Shown: positions 8,527-18,143, counted from the stretch's first letter. The stretch is 64,000 bases of DNA from Rubrivivax sp. (GCA_016707445.1 JADJHR010000005.1:372001-436000); one strand, 5' to 3'. Notes: generated by a model from the sequence alone, not told the origin. Numbers and translations are program-made.

Positions 8527-9299
8527 TCAATCAATTTCTGCACCGCAAGGCCCTGCCGCTGGACCGCGATGCCCATCGAGCCTTGCACGCTCGCATGCCC
8601 GTCACCGACTGGCGCGTGGCGTCGCGGCTGAACTCGCTGTTCGTCGCCGCGGCTGAATTCGGCGATGTCTGCCGCGAATACCCAATCGTCTTCCTGCACG
8701 CCGGCAAGGACGCTGCGGGCCAGTTGCAGATTGCGCCGGTAGCGGTGTTCGGCCTGTCGGCCGAAGAGAACCTGTTTCTCGACGGCGCCGCCTGGCGCGC
8801 GCACTACATGCCGGCGCTGCTGCGGCTGTACCCGTTTGCGATCGGTCGCATCGACGACAAGTCGTTCGCGATCTGTGTCGACATGGACTGGGACGGCCTG
8901 TCGCAGACCGAGGGCACGGCAATGTTCGACGAACAGGGCCAGCCCACCGCATTGACCCAGAGCGCGCAGCAGCAGCTCGAACAGATCGAAGCCGAGATCC
9001 AGCGCACGCGGCTGGTCGGCCAGCGGCTGCTCGAGCTCGATCTGCTGCAGGAGATGCGTTTCGACGTCACCATGCCCGACGGCTCGAACGTCGCGGTCGA
9101 GGGCTTCTACACCGTAAACGAAGAAAAGCTGAAGGCACTGTCCGACGCCACCGTGCTGGACCTGCAGCGCAACGGCCTGCTGGGTTTGGTGCACGCGCAC
9201 CTGATCTCGCTGGGCAACATGCGGCGCCTGGCCGAATGGCGCTTGCAGCGCCAGCAGGCGGCCGCCAGCAACGGCGGCGCGACGGCGGCGAATTCCTGA
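8523..9299 (+). CDS. SapC family protein
   Basis: 258 residues starting at the GTG at 8523, which overlaps the stop of the preceding gene (GTGA). The sequence (MPVTDWRVASRLNSLFVAAAEFGDVCREYPIVFLHA near the start, then LYPFAIGRIDDKSFAICVD) matches the SapC family (PF07277), named after a Campylobacter S-layer locus. The molecular role in proteobacteria is unsettled. No signal peptide is seen. I extended neither side: the upstream open frame lies inside the CorC-like gene. Confidence 0.82.
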   Translation: MINQFLHRKALPLDRDAHRALHARMPVTDWRVASRLNSLFVAAAEFGDVCREYPIVFLHAGKDAAGQLQIAPVAVFGLSAEENLFLDGAAWRAHYMPALLRLYPFAIGRIDDKSFAICVDMDWDGLSQTEGTAMFDEQGQPTALTQSAQQQLEQIEAEIQRTRLVGQRLLELDLLQEMRFDVTMPDGSNVAVEGFYTVNEEKLKALSDATVLDLQRNGLLGLVHAHLISLGNMRRLAEWRLQRQQAAASNGGATAANS

Positions 9300-9307
9300 T
9301 CCGATCG

Positions 9308-9784
9308 TCAGGGCGCCGGCCGGCCGGCCAGCCGGCACAGCAGCTCGATCAGCATCGCGTGTTCGGCGCGTGACAGCCGTTGCAGCAGTTCGGTTTCCAT
9401 CGGCCCGGCGGCGGCGGCACTGGCGCGCGCCAGGCGGCGGCCCTTGTCGGTCAGCACGATGTGCTGCGATCGGCCGTCGGCGGGGTTGCGCTCGCGACGC
9501 AGCAGGCCACGGTTCTGCAGCCGGTCGAGCAGCAGCGACAGATTGGGCGCCGTCAGCGTCAGCGCGCCCGCCAGCTGCTTGGGCGCCAGTGGACCGTTGC
9601 TGAGCAGCAGCATCAACAGCGAAAACTCGATCTTGCGCAGCCCGAAGGGCTTGCCCAGGTGGCGCTCGAAGTTGCTGTAGGTGGTGACCGCGGCCTGCGC
9701 CAGGTGATAGCCCACCACATCGGCCAGCGGGCCCAGGGCGATGCTTGCAGCTGGATCGAGGTCGGGCGCTACGGACCGTTTCAT
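9308..9784 (-). CDS. MarR family transcriptional regulator
   Basis: 158 residues from the ATG at 9784. Winged-helix core: LRKIEFSLLMLLLSNGPLAPKQLAGALTLTAPNLSLLLDRL is the recognition helix region, followed by the wing ERNPADGRSQHIVLTDKGR, with dimerising helices at both ends. MarR proteins are usually repressors released by an aromatic ligand. Last gene of the minus-strand acyl-CoA/Liv operon, 79 bp after livF, so it probably controls that operon in response to the aromatic acid or its CoA ester. Convergent with the SapC-like gene. Confidence 0.85.
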   Translation of the reverse strand: MKRSVAPDLDPAASIALGPLADVVGYHLAQAAVTTYSNFERHLGKPFGLRKIEFSLLMLLLSNGPLAPKQLAGALTLTAPNLSLLLDRLQNRGLLRRERNPADGRSQHIVLTDKGRRLARASAAAAGPMETELLQRLSRAEHAMLIELLCRLAGRPAP

Positions 9785-9863
9785 TCGGCGCCGCCGTACT
9801 GACACGTCATGTTGCTGCGCGAGGGCGACCCGTCGGTGACCCTGGAGTGGTCGCTGCCCATGG

Positions 9864-10601
9864 TCAGGCTCCCTTCTCGATGGCGCTGCCGAGGTAGGTC
9901 TCGATGACACGCGGGTCGTGCGCCAGTTGCGCGGCGGGCCCTTCCAGCACGATGCTGCCGGTCTCCAGCACGTAGCCGTGGTCGGCCACCTCGAGCGCGG
10001 CGCGGGCGTTCTGCTCGACCAGCAGGATGCTCATGCCCTGCTGGCGCAAGCGGTCGATGGTGCTGAAGATGTCGCGCACGACCAGCGGCGCCAGGCCCAG
10101 GCTGGGCTCGTCGAGCATCAGCAGCTTGGGCGTCGACATCAGCGCGCGGCCCAGCGCCAGCATCTGGCGCTCACCGCCCGACAGCGTGCCCGCCAGCTGC
10201 GACCGCCGCTCTTTCAGGCGCGGGAAGAGCTCGTACACGCGCTCGATCTCGCGCTGCCAGTTCGGCACGCGAAGTTTCATCGCACGGTAGCCGCCGAGAA
10301 TCAGGTTGTCCTGCACCGGCATGGTGGTGAACAGTTCGCGCTTCTCGGGCACCAGCGCCAGGCCCAGCATCACGCGCTCTTCGAGCGTGCTGCCGGCCAG
10401 ATCCTGGCCGTCGAAGACGATGCGGCCGCGCGCGCCGATCACGCCCATCAGCGCCGCCAGCGTGGTACTTTTGCCGGCGCCATTGGGCCCGATCAGCGTC
10501 ACCACCTGACCTTGTGCCAACTCGAAATCCAGGCCGGTCAGCACCTCGGCGCGGCCGTAGCCGGCGTGCAGCCCGGCAACTTGCAGCAAGGGCGTGGTCA
10601 T
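9864..10601 (-). CDS. livF: Branched-chain-amino-acid-type ABC transporter ATPase LivF
   Basis: 245 residues: Walker A GPNGAGKST, LVPEKRELF loop, signature LSGGERQMLALGRALM, Walker B LLMLDEPSLGLAP and the HisH-like EQNARAAL motif typical of LivF. Start ATG at 10601 overlaps the stop of the fused livMG gene (ATGA). With LivKHMG it makes a high-affinity importer. The gene context (CoA ligase, crotonase, SDR) suggests that an aromatic or cyclic carboxylate is carried rather than leucine. Confidence 0.92.
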   Translation of the reverse strand: MTTPLLQVAGLHAGYGRAEVLTGLDFELAQGQVVTLIGPNGAGKSTTLAALMGVIGARGRIVFDGQDLAGSTLEERVMLGLALVPEKRELFTTMPVQDNLILGGYRAMKLRVPNWQREIERVYELFPRLKERRSQLAGTLSGGERQMLALGRALMSTPKLLMLDEPSLGLAPLVVRDIFSTIDRLRQQGMSILLVEQNARAALEVADHGYVLETGSIVLEGPAAQLAHDPRVIETYLGSAIEKGA

Positions 10602-12364
10602 CAGTGATCCGTCCCCAGGTAGGCGGCACGCACCGCGGGGCTGGCCTGCACCTCGGAGGGCGTGCCTTCCATCAGCTTGTTGCCGAACTCCATCACCACG
10701 ATGCGGTCGGTCAGGCCCATCACGAAGTCCATGTCGTGCTCGACCAGCAGGATGCTCATGCCCTCGCTCTTGAGCTGGCGCAGCACGTCGGCCAGGGCCT
10801 GCTTTTCCTTGTGGCGCAGGCCGGCCGCGGGCTCGTCCAGCAGCAGCAGCGCGGGGTCGGTGCACAGCGCGCGGGCGATCTCGACCAGTCGCTGCGACCC
10901 CAGCGCCAGGTTGCCGGCGGGCTCGAGCATCTGGTCGGCCATGCCGATGCGCGCCAGCTGGCGCTCGGCCTCGGCGAACAGCTGGCGTTCTTCATCGCGG
11001 TCCAGGCGCAGCACGGCGCGCACGCTGCCGGCACGGCTGCGCAGGTAGCCGCCGAGGGCCACGTTTTCGAGCACCGACATCTCGGGGATCAGCTTGACGT
11101 GCTGGAAGGTGCGCGAGATGCCGCGCCGCGCGATCTGCCGCGACGGCAGGCCCGTGATCGGCCGGCCGCCGAAGCTCACCGTGCCGCCACTGAGCGCGTG
11201 CACGCCGGTGATGAGGTTGAAGGTCGTGCTCTTGCCGGCGCCGTTGGGGCCGATCAGGCCGACGATGTCGCCTGCGTGCACCTTGAAACTGACGTCGTTG
11301 ACCGCCACCAGGCCGCCGAAGGTCTTGCGCACCGCGTCGACCGTCAGCAGCAGCTCGCCGGGGGCGGGCTTGTCGCGCGCCGGCAGCGGCCGCGCCTGGT
11401 CCCAGTCGCGCACGCGCTGGCGCTGCGGCAGCCAGCGCTGCACGAAAGCCCACAGGCCATCGGGCGCGTACTTCAGCACCACCACCAGCACGATGCCGAA
11501 CACGATGGTTTCGAAGTTGCCGCTGGTGCCGATCAGCCGGGGCAGCAGCACCTGCAGTTCGTCCTCGACCAGTCGGACCACGCCCGAGCCGAGGATGGCG
11601 CCCCAGACGTGGCTGACACCGCCGAGCACCGCCATGAACAGGTACTCGATGCCCTTGTTGATGCTGAAGGGCGACGGGCTGACGCTGCGTTGGAAGTACG
11701 CGAACAGCCAGCCTGACACCGCCGCCAGCACCGCCGCGAAGACGAAGGCCACGAGCTTGTAGCGAAAGGTCGAGATGCCCATCGCCTCGGCCATGCTGGC
11801 ACCGCTTCTGAGTGCACGGATCGCGCGACCGGGCCGCGAGTCGAGCAGCCGCACCGTCGCCAGCGCCGCCAGCAGCACGATCGCCCAGACCAGCGGGTGC
11901 AGGCCGCGCCCGGTGCCCAGGTCGAGCCCGAGCAGGTTCAGGGTCGGGATGCCCAGGATGCCGTCGTACTTGCCCAGCCCCTCCATGTTGGCCATCGTGT
12001 AGTTCAGCGCCAGGCCCCAGGCGATGGTGGCCAGCGGCAGGTAGTGCCCTGACATGCGCAGCGTGATCGCGCCCAGCACGATCGCCGCCAGCACGGCCAG
12101 CGTCACGCCCGCCAGCAAGGTCAGCAGCGGCGGCACGCCAAGCCGGGCGCCCAGGTAGGCAGCGGTGTAGGCGCCGACGCCGACAAAGGCTGCCTGCCCG
12201 AACGAGATCAGCCCGGCCACGCCGGTGAGCAGCACCAGCCCCAGCACGACGATGGCGTAGAGGCCGATGTAGATGCTCTGCGTGATCCAGAAGTCGGGTA
12301 CCGGCAGCAGCGGCAGCAGCAACATCACCGCCGCGAAGGCGGGGAAGGCGAACCGGCTCATCAA
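10601..12364 (-). CDS. LivM-LivG fusion: ABC permease plus ATPase
   Basis: 587 residues joining two usual subunits. Residues 1 to about 320 are a LivM permease (first segments FPAFAAVMLLLPLLPVPDFW and GVAGLISFGQAAFVGVGAY). After a linker, residues from about 335 form a LivG ATPase with GLIGPNGAGKST, GISRTFQHVKL, a diverged signature LALGSQRLVEIARAL and Walker B LLLLDEPAAGLRHKE, then VEHDMDFV. One open frame runs across both, so the fusion is real. The start overlaps the livH stop. Such fusions occur in aromatic-acid transport operons of betaproteobacteria. Confidence 0.92.
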   Translation of the reverse strand: MMSRFAFPAFAAVMLLLPLLPVPDFWITQSIYIGLYAIVVLGLVLLTGVAGLISFGQAAFVGVGAYTAAYLGARLGVPPLLTLLAGVTLAVLAAIVLGAITLRMSGHYLPLATIAWGLALNYTMANMEGLGKYDGILGIPTLNLLGLDLGTGRGLHPLVWAIVLLAALATVRLLDSRPGRAIRALRSGASMAEAMGISTFRYKLVAFVFAAVLAAVSGWLFAYFQRSVSPSPFSINKGIEYLFMAVLGGVSHVWGAILGSGVVRLVEDELQVLLPRLIGTSGNFETIVFGIVLVVVLKYAPDGLWAFVQRWLPQRQRVRDWDQARPLPARDKPAPGELLLTVDAVRKTFGGLVAVNDVSFKVHAGDIVGLIGPNGAGKSTTFNLITGVHALSGGTVSFGGRPITGLPSRQIARRGISRTFQHVKLIPEMSVLENVALGGYLRSRAGSVRAVLRLDRDEERQLFAEAERQLARIGMADQMLEPAGNLALGSQRLVEIARALCTDPALLLLDEPAAGLRHKEKQALADVLRQLKSEGMSILLVEHDMDFVMGLTDRIVVMEFGNKLMEGTPSEVQASPAVRAAYLGTDH

Positions 12365-13398
12365 TGGTCCTCAGCGTCGGGGTCGCGCAATGACCGCCAC
12401 AGCAGCACCGGCAGGATGGTCGAGAACACGATCACCTCTTTGAAGGCGCTGGCCCAGAAGGAACTGAAGCTTTCGAGCAGCCCCACTCCCAGCGCGCCCA
12501 CCAGGGCCAGCGGGTAGCTGGCCAGCCCGGCGAAGACCGCGGCCACGAAACCCTTGAGCCCGATGAGGAAACCGCTGTCGTAGAAGACGGTCGTGGTCGG
12601 CCCGATCAGCAGGCCCGAGAGCGCGCCGATGAGGGCCGCCATCGTGAACGACAGGCGCCCGGCGCTGCTGCTGGAGATGCCCATCAACCGCGCACCGAGG
12701 CGATTCACGGCAGTGGCGCGCAGCGCCTTGCCGGGCAGCGAGCGCTCGAAGAACAACCACAGCGCGACGATGAGCACGAGGCTGGCGGCGAAGATGATCA
12801 GCGCCTGGCCGGTCAAGGTGACCCCCGCCAGGTCGAGCCGCGTGTCCCAGAAGCTCGGGTTGCGAAAGCCCTCGGCACCGAAGAAGTACAGGCCCAGGCC
12901 GACGAGCGCGAAGTGCACGCCGACCGAGACGATCAGCAGCACCAGCACGCTGGCATCGGCCAGCGATTCGAAGGCCAGGCGGTAGAGCAAGGGCCCGAAG
13001 GTGGTGACCAGTGCCACCGTCAGCAGCGCCTGTGCCAGCGTCGGCCAGCCGCGCGGTGCGGCCCAGATCGCCAGCATCGACACCGCCACCGGCCAGGCCA
13101 GCGTGCGCGTGGCCGCCGCCAGCAGCCGCAACGGCGGCCGGTGCTGCCGCCAGCCCTGCCACAGTTCGGCCAGCGCCACCGCGCCGGCCAGCACGAGCAG
13201 GAACCAGACCGTGCCAGGCACCTTGCCGGTCTGCAGCAGCGCCAGCGTGAGCGCCGCAAAGGCGACGAACTCGCCCTGCGGGATGAAGATCACGCGCGTG
13301 ACGGCAAAGACCATCACCAGGGCCAGCGCCAGCAGCGCGTAGATGGCGCCGTTGGTCAGGCCGTCGACGGCCAGGATACCGGCGATGGTGGCGTCCAT
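12361..13398 (-). CDS. livH: Branched-chain-type ABC transporter permease LivH
   Basis: 345 residues, slightly longer than E. coli LivH because of an extra hydrophilic/hydrophobic insert around residues 75-130 (LWQGWRQHRPPLRLLAAATR). It opens with the family motif VDGLTNGAIYALLALALVMVFAVTRVIFIPQGEF. About eight membrane segments. Pairs with the LivM half of the downstream fusion. 91 bp separate it from livK, and that gap holds two hairpins. Confidence 0.9.
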   Translation of the reverse strand: MDATIAGILAVDGLTNGAIYALLALALVMVFAVTRVIFIPQGEFVAFAALTLALLQTGKVPGTVWFLLVLAGAVALAELWQGWRQHRPPLRLLAAATRTLAWPVAVSMLAIWAAPRGWPTLAQALLTVALVTTFGPLLYRLAFESLADASVLVLLIVSVGVHFALVGLGLYFFGAEGFRNPSFWDTRLDLAGVTLTGQALIIFAASLVLIVALWLFFERSLPGKALRATAVNRLGARLMGISSSSAGRLSFTMAALIGALSGLLIGPTTTVFYDSGFLIGLKGFVAAVFAGLASYPLALVGALGVGLLESFSSFWASAFKEVIVFSTILPVLLWRSLRDPDAEDH

Positions 13399-13416
13399 GG
13401 GGTTCCTCGAATCGTC

Positions 13417-13487
13417 GCGGGGGCGCCTGGGCGCCCCCGCTTTCGGTCAACGACGGGTGCAAGACAGACGCGGGCGCGTCTTGTCTT
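13417..13487 (-). other. Two hairpins between livK and livH
   Basis: Just downstream of the livK stop (minus strand) lie two inverted repeats: 13461-13487 (12/13-nt arms AAGACAGACGCG and CGCGTCTTGTCTT with one bulge) and 13417-13440 (perfect 11-nt arms GCGGGGGCGCC/GGCGCCCCCGC). Neither is followed by a T-tract on the minus strand, so they look like mRNA-stabilising or attenuating structures that favour binding-protein expression over the membrane parts, not full terminators. Confidence 0.55.
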
Positions 13488-13489
13488 TC

Positions 13490-14632
13490 CTACTTCTCGA
13501 CCTCGAACTTCCCGTTGACGACCTTGAGCATGACGCCGGTCTCGTTGGTGTAGCCCCCGTGGTCGCTGGCGGTCCAGTTGATCACGCCGTGCGCGAGGAC
13601 CGTGCGGCCCATGCCCTCGATCGCGTCGCGCAGTGCGGCGCGAAACTCCGGTGTGCCCGGCTTGGCCTTCTTCAGGGCCACCGGCAAGGCCTTCGCGAGC
13701 ACGATGTGGGCGTCGTAGGCATGCCCGGCAAACTGGTTGCGTGTGCCCGGGCCGTAGGCCTTCTCGAAGGTGGTCACGAAGTCGGTCGCGGCCTTCTTCG
13801 ACGGATGGCTGTCGGGCAGTTGCTCGGCCATCACCGCCGGGCCCGAGACCAGGTAGCTGCCGTCGACATCCTTGCCGCCGATGCGAACGAGGTCGGGCGT
13901 GGCCGCGCCGTGGGTCTGGTAGATCTTGCCCTTGTAGCCGCGCTCGATGAGCGCCTTGTGCGGCATCGCCGCGGCTGAGCCGGAGGCCGCGATCAGGATC
14001 GCATCCGGGTTGGCCGCAACCAGTTTGAGCGCCTGCGGCGTCGCGCTGGTGTCGCTGCGCGCGAAGCGCTCGGACAGGACCACCTTGATGCCGGCCTGTT
14101 CGGCTTGCGCGCCGAAGTCCTTCAGCCACGATTCGCCGTAGCCGTCGGTGTAGCCGAAGAAGCCGACCGTCTTCACGCCGTGCTTCTTCATGTGCTCGAC
14201 GAGCGGGAAGGCCATCACCGCAAAGCTCTGCGGCAGGCGGAACACCCAGTGCACCTGGTCAGCCGGTACACCCACGGGCGCGAGCGTGATCTGCGTGGTC
14301 TTGGATTCGGCGGCGATCGGTGCGACCGCGGCTGTGGTCGGCGTGACCGAACCACCGACGATGACGTCGACCTTGTCCTCGGTGACGAAGCGGCGCGCGT
14401 TGACCACCGCCTTGCCAGGATCGGTGGCGTCGTCGAGGATGATCAGGTTGATCTTCTCGCCGGCGATCGTGGATGGCCAGAGCTTGAACGCCTTGCCCTC
14501 AGGGATGCCCAGACCCGAACCGGGGCCGGTGAGCGAGATCGTCACGCCGACGTTGACGTCGGCCAGCGCCGGCACGGTCAGCAGCGCAGCGGCCGCAGCG
14601 GCGGCCAGGGTCTTGAATCGGAACAGCTTCAT
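13490..14632 (-). CDS. Periplasmic substrate-binding protein of the Liv-type transporter
   Basis: 380 residues with a signal peptide (positively charged MKLFRFK, then an Ala-rich core to LTVPALA, residues 1-24). The mature protein is a type I periplasmic binding fold of the Leu/Ile/Val family: VNVGVTISLTGPGSGLGIPE and GGSVTPTTAAVAPIAAESKT are standard ligand-pocket segments. These proteins in Burkholderiales bind a wide range of acids, including aromatic ones. A good RBS (AGGAGAC) precedes the ATG. Placed between the SDR and livH in the acyl-CoA operon. Confidence 0.9.
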   Translation of the reverse strand: MKLFRFKTLAAAAAAALLTVPALADVNVGVTISLTGPGSGLGIPEGKAFKLWPSTIAGEKINLIILDDATDPGKAVVNARRFVTEDKVDVIVGGSVTPTTAAVAPIAAESKTTQITLAPVGVPADQVHWVFRLPQSFAVMAFPLVEHMKKHGVKTVGFFGYTDGYGESWLKDFGAQAEQAGIKVVLSERFARSDTSATPQALKLVAANPDAILIAASGSAAAMPHKALIERGYKGKIYQTHGAATPDLVRIGGKDVDGSYLVSGPAVMAEQLPDSHPSKKAATDFVTTFEKAYGPGTRNQFAGHAYDAHIVLAKALPVALKKAKPGTPEFRAALRDAIEGMGRTVLAHGVINWTASDHGGYTNETGVMLKVVNGKFEVEK

Positions 14633-14680
14633 CGTTGTCTCCTGTACAGGTGTTGAGCGGGAACGGGGTGAAAGTGGAAC

Positions 14681-15445
14681 TCAGCGCGGCGCCATGCGCA
14701 AGGCACCGTCAAGGCGGATCACCTCGCCGTTGAGGTGCCCGTTGCTGACGATGTGCGCCGCCAGCGCGGCAAATTCGGCTGGATCACCCAGCCGCTTGGG
14801 AAACGGGATCGACGCCGCCAGCGACTGCTGGATGGCCTCGGGCAACGTGGCCAGCAAAGGCGTCTTGAAGAGGCCCGGCGCAATGGCGCACACGCGCACA
14901 CCCCATTGCGCCAGGTCGCGCGCCATCGGCAGTGTCATGCCGACCACACCGGCCTTGCTGGCGGCATAGGCCTCTTGCCCGACCTGGCCGTCGAAAGCCG
15001 CCACCGAGGCGGTGTTGACGATCACGCCCCGCTCGCCATCGGCCAGCGCATCCAGCGCCACGATGCGCGCCGCCGCCAGCCGCGCCACGTTGTAGGTGCC
15101 GACCAGGTTGACGCGCAACACGCGTTCGAAGTCTTCCAGCGGCGACGCTGTGCCGTCCTTCTGCACGATGCGGTTGGCCTTGCCGATGCCGGCGACGTTC
15201 ATCACGATGCGCGGCACGCCGTGGGCGGCGGTGGCCGCGTCCAGTGCCGCCGTGACGTTGTCGCTGTCGGCCACGTCGCCCACGGTGGCCAGGCCGCCGA
15301 TCTCGCCGGCCACACGCTGCGCGCCTTCGGCATTGCGGTCGAACACCGTCACCTTGGCGCCCAGGCGGGTCAGCTCGCGCGCCACCGCTTCGCCCAGACC
15401 CGAGCCACCCCCGGTGACAAAGGCCGATTGACCCTGGATGTTCAT
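14681..15445 (-). CDS. SDR-family 3-hydroxyacyl-CoA dehydrogenase-like enzyme
   Basis: 254 residues. TGGGSGLG cofactor motif (about 11-18), the DRN segment after beta-2 indicating NAD preference, NVAG, catalytic Ser/Tyr/Lys in NTASVAAFDGQVGQEAYAASKAG, and a C-terminal substrate loop. The pattern matches the type II 3-hydroxyacyl-CoA dehydrogenase (HSD17B10-like) group. In this operon it would oxidise the 3-hydroxyacyl-CoA made by the crotonase gene at 17331-18143. It follows the CoA ligase by 12 bp. Confidence 0.87.
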   Translation of the reverse strand: MNIQGQSAFVTGGGSGLGEAVARELTRLGAKVTVFDRNAEGAQRVAGEIGGLATVGDVADSDNVTAALDAATAAHGVPRIVMNVAGIGKANRIVQKDGTASPLEDFERVLRVNLVGTYNVARLAAARIVALDALADGERGVIVNTASVAAFDGQVGQEAYAASKAGVVGMTLPMARDLAQWGVRVCAIAPGLFKTPLLATLPEAIQQSLAASIPFPKRLGDPAEFAALAAHIVSNGHLNGEVIRLDGALRMAPR

Positions 15446-15457
15446 CGTGCTGTCTCC

Positions 15458-17334
15458 TCAGCTGGGGTTGGGAAGGATCAGGAAGGGGTCGGACGAGGCA
15501 CCTTCGTACAGGGCCTCGACCAGGGCGTCGCGGTGCTGCAGCACCGCGCGCTGGTTGATCGATCCCTTGTCGGTGACTTCGCCCTTGTCGATCGATGGCG
15601 GCTCGGCCAGCACATGCAGCCTGGTCACGCGGCTGGCGCTGCCGGTGGCCTCGCGCCACAGGCGGTCGGCCAGTTGCTGGAAGAAGGCACGCACCGCCGG
15701 ATGGTGCAGCACCTCGGGCAGTGGTGTGGCCGCGGGCAGGCAGGCCAGGCGGCGGCATTCGTCGGCGCGCGGGAAGAGCAGGGCGCCCACTTCGTCGCGG
15801 TTGAGCCCGGTGATCACGGCGTCCTGCACGCAGGGGTCACCAGCAGCGTGATCTTCGCGCGCAGCGGGCCCACGCTGACGAAGGTGCCGGTGGACAGCTT
15901 GAAGTCCTCGGCGATGCGGCCGTCGAACATCAGGCCGCGCGGTGGTTGCGCAGGGTCGATCCAGCGTGCGGCGTCGCCGCTGCGGTAGAAGCCCTCGTCG
16001 TCGAACGCGGCCGCGGTCTCTTCAGGCAGCCGCCAGTAGCCCGGCATCACGTTGGGGCCGCGAAAGCGGATCTCGGTCTTGTCGCCGGTGCAGGCGTCGC
16101 GCACCAGCTTGACCTCGACGCCGGGCGCCGGCAGGCCGATGTGGCCTGACGCGACATCGGTGCCCACTGCAAAGGTGCAGCTGGGCGCGGTCTCGGTCAT
16201 GCCCAGGCCGGTGATGATGCGCACGCGCTCGCCCACCGCGGCTTCGGCGTGGCCATCCATCTGGTCCCACACCGCCTGGCTGAGTGCGGCGCCCGCGAAC
16301 ATGAAGGCCTTGCAGCGCTTGAAGAGGGTGTCGCGCAACTGTGTGTCGTGGTCCATCGCCCGTGCGATTTCTTCCAGACCCTTGGGCACGTTGAAATAGA
16401 TCGTGGGCGAGATCTCGCGCAGGTTGCGCAGGGTTTCGGCGATGCCCGCGGGCGTCGGTTTGCCGTCGTCGATGTACAGCGTGCCGCCGTTGTACAGCGT
16501 GATGCCCACGTTGTGGCTGCCACCGAAGACATGGTTCCAGGGCAGCCAGTCGACCAGCACCGGCGGCTCGTCGGCCAGGAAACCCAGGCACTGGCGCAGC
16601 ATCTGCTGGTTGGCGCACAGCATGCGGTGCGTGGTGATCACGCCCTTGGGCAGCTTGGTCGATCCCGATGTGAACAAAATCTTGGCGATGCTGTCGGGAC
16701 CGACGCGCGCGTGCGCCGCTGCCAGGGTCGGGCCGGGTTCGGTGTCGAGCAGTTCGCTGAAAGCACGAACCGCGCGGCCCTCGACGCCACCTTCGGTCAT
16801 CAGCAGTGGCACCCCGGCGTCCACGGTCGCCGCGATGGCCCTGGCGTATTCGGGCCCGCTGGCGAACACCAGGCCGGGCTGCGTGACCCGCAGGATGTGG
16901 CGCAGCTTGCCGAAATCCTGCGACACCAGTGAATAGGCCGTGGACACCGGCACATAAGGCACGCCGGCCCACAGTGCGCCCATCGCCAGCGACAGGTGTT
17001 CGAGGTCGTTGCCCGACAGGATGGCCAGCGGGCGCTCGGGCGACAGGCCCAGATCCACCAGCGCCTGGCCGATGGCCTGCGCGCGCTGCAGCATCTGCGC
17101 GTAGCTGACGCGCTGCCACTCGCCGGCAAGTGCGCCATCGCGGCCGCGGCGGGCGGCAAACGTGCGCGCAGGCGCTTCGGCCGCCCATTGTTCGAGGCAG
17201 TCGCTCAGGCGGGCTGGAAACCAGCGCAGTGCCTCGGTCGAGCGCAGCAGCGTGCTGCCGTCGGCGCGCTGCTCGATGAGGGCCTCGACGCAGCCGCCGA
17301 CATGGGCGTCGCGGTAGCGCGCCAGAGCATTCAT
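15458..17334 (-). pseudogene. Feruloyl-CoA-synthase-like acyl-CoA ligase, frameshifted near the C-terminus
   Basis: Adenylate-forming ligase of about 625 residues if read through one missing base. From MNALARY (ATG 17334) it holds the P-loop FTSGSTKLPKGVITTHRM, the PWNHVFGG region, the A5 motif GLGMTE and the RSGDAARW hinge region. After KITLL the frame ends early, but the missing C-terminal part (VQDAVITGLNRDEVGALLFP onward to 15458) continues in another frame. One added G in the GG at 15840-15841 (minus strand LLGDPCVQDAV) restores it. It activates a hydroxycinnamate-like or other carboxylic acid to its CoA ester. Start overlaps the crotonase stop. Confidence 0.85.
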
Positions 17335-18143
17335 CCGCCTCTCACCACCTTGGCCGCACGCCCGTCCAGAAAGGCGCGCATCCGGTCCTGCGCGTCGGGG
17401 GTGCTGGCGGCCACCGCGGCCATCAGGGATTCGGTGAACAGGCCTTCGCTCTGGCTCTGGTCGGCGATGCGCGGCAGCGCGTGCATGACCGCAAAATTGC
17501 TCATCGGGGCGTTGTGCGCCACGCGCTCGGCGAGCGCCAGTGCCTTGGCCAGCGCCTGACCCTCGGCCACCACGTATTGCGACAGCCCGCAGGCCAGGCC
17601 CTCGTCGGCGTCGAAGACACGGCCGGTCATCATCAGATCGGTCATGCGCGCCACGCCGATCAGCCGCGGAATGCGGGCCGAGCCACCACCGCCGACGAAC
17701 AGGCCACGCTGGCCCTCGGGCAGGCCGTAGTACGTGGTCTGGTCGGCCACGCGGATGTGGCAGGCCGCCGCCAGTTCGAGCCCGCCGCCGACCACCGCGC
17801 CATGCAGTGCCGCCACCACCGGCACGCGGCCGAACTGGATGGCGTCGAAGCAGGCGTGCCACATGCGCGAATGCAGCACCGCGCCGTGGATGTCGCGCGC
17901 GCTCAGCTCCGACAGATCCAGTCCGGCGCAGAAGTGGCTGCCGTCGCCGCTGATCACCACCGCCCGGCAGTCGTCGGGCAGGTTGACGAGGCAGGTGTGC
18001 AGTTGCTGGATGAGGCGATCGGACAGCGCATTTCGCTTGGCCGGGCGCGCGAGCCGAACGTGGGCCACGATGCCGCCGATGCTCACCTGAAGCTGGTCGA
18101 AGGCCGACAGAACACCGGCGGCAGGGGCGAAATCGGCAGTCAT
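17331..18143 (-). CDS. Enoyl-CoA hydratase/isomerase (crotonase) family protein
   Basis: 270 residues from the ATG at 18143; the frame is open to 18245, but the start MTADFAP follows a better spacing. Crotonase signatures: RPAKRNALS (adenine pocket), GDGSHFCAGLDLSEL (oxyanion Gly), then ALHGAVVGGGLELAAACH and GLPEGQRGLFVGGGGSARIPRLIG with the catalytic Glu position. It hydrates the enoyl-CoA from the co-transcribed ligase, or cleaves a hydroxyacyl-CoA as Ech/HCHL does in ferulate breakdown. First gene of the eight-gene minus-strand operon. Confidence 0.88.
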   Translation of the reverse strand: MTADFAPAAGVLSAFDQLQVSIGGIVAHVRLARPAKRNALSDRLIQQLHTCLVNLPDDCRAVVISGDGSHFCAGLDLSELSARDIHGAVLHSRMWHACFDAIQFGRVPVVAALHGAVVGGGLELAAACHIRVADQTTYYGLPEGQRGLFVGGGGSARIPRLIGVARMTDLMMTGRVFDADEGLACGLSQYVVAEGQALAKALALAERVAHNAPMSNFAVMHALPRIADQSQSEGLFTESLMAAVAASTPDAQDRMRAFLDGRAAKVVRGG

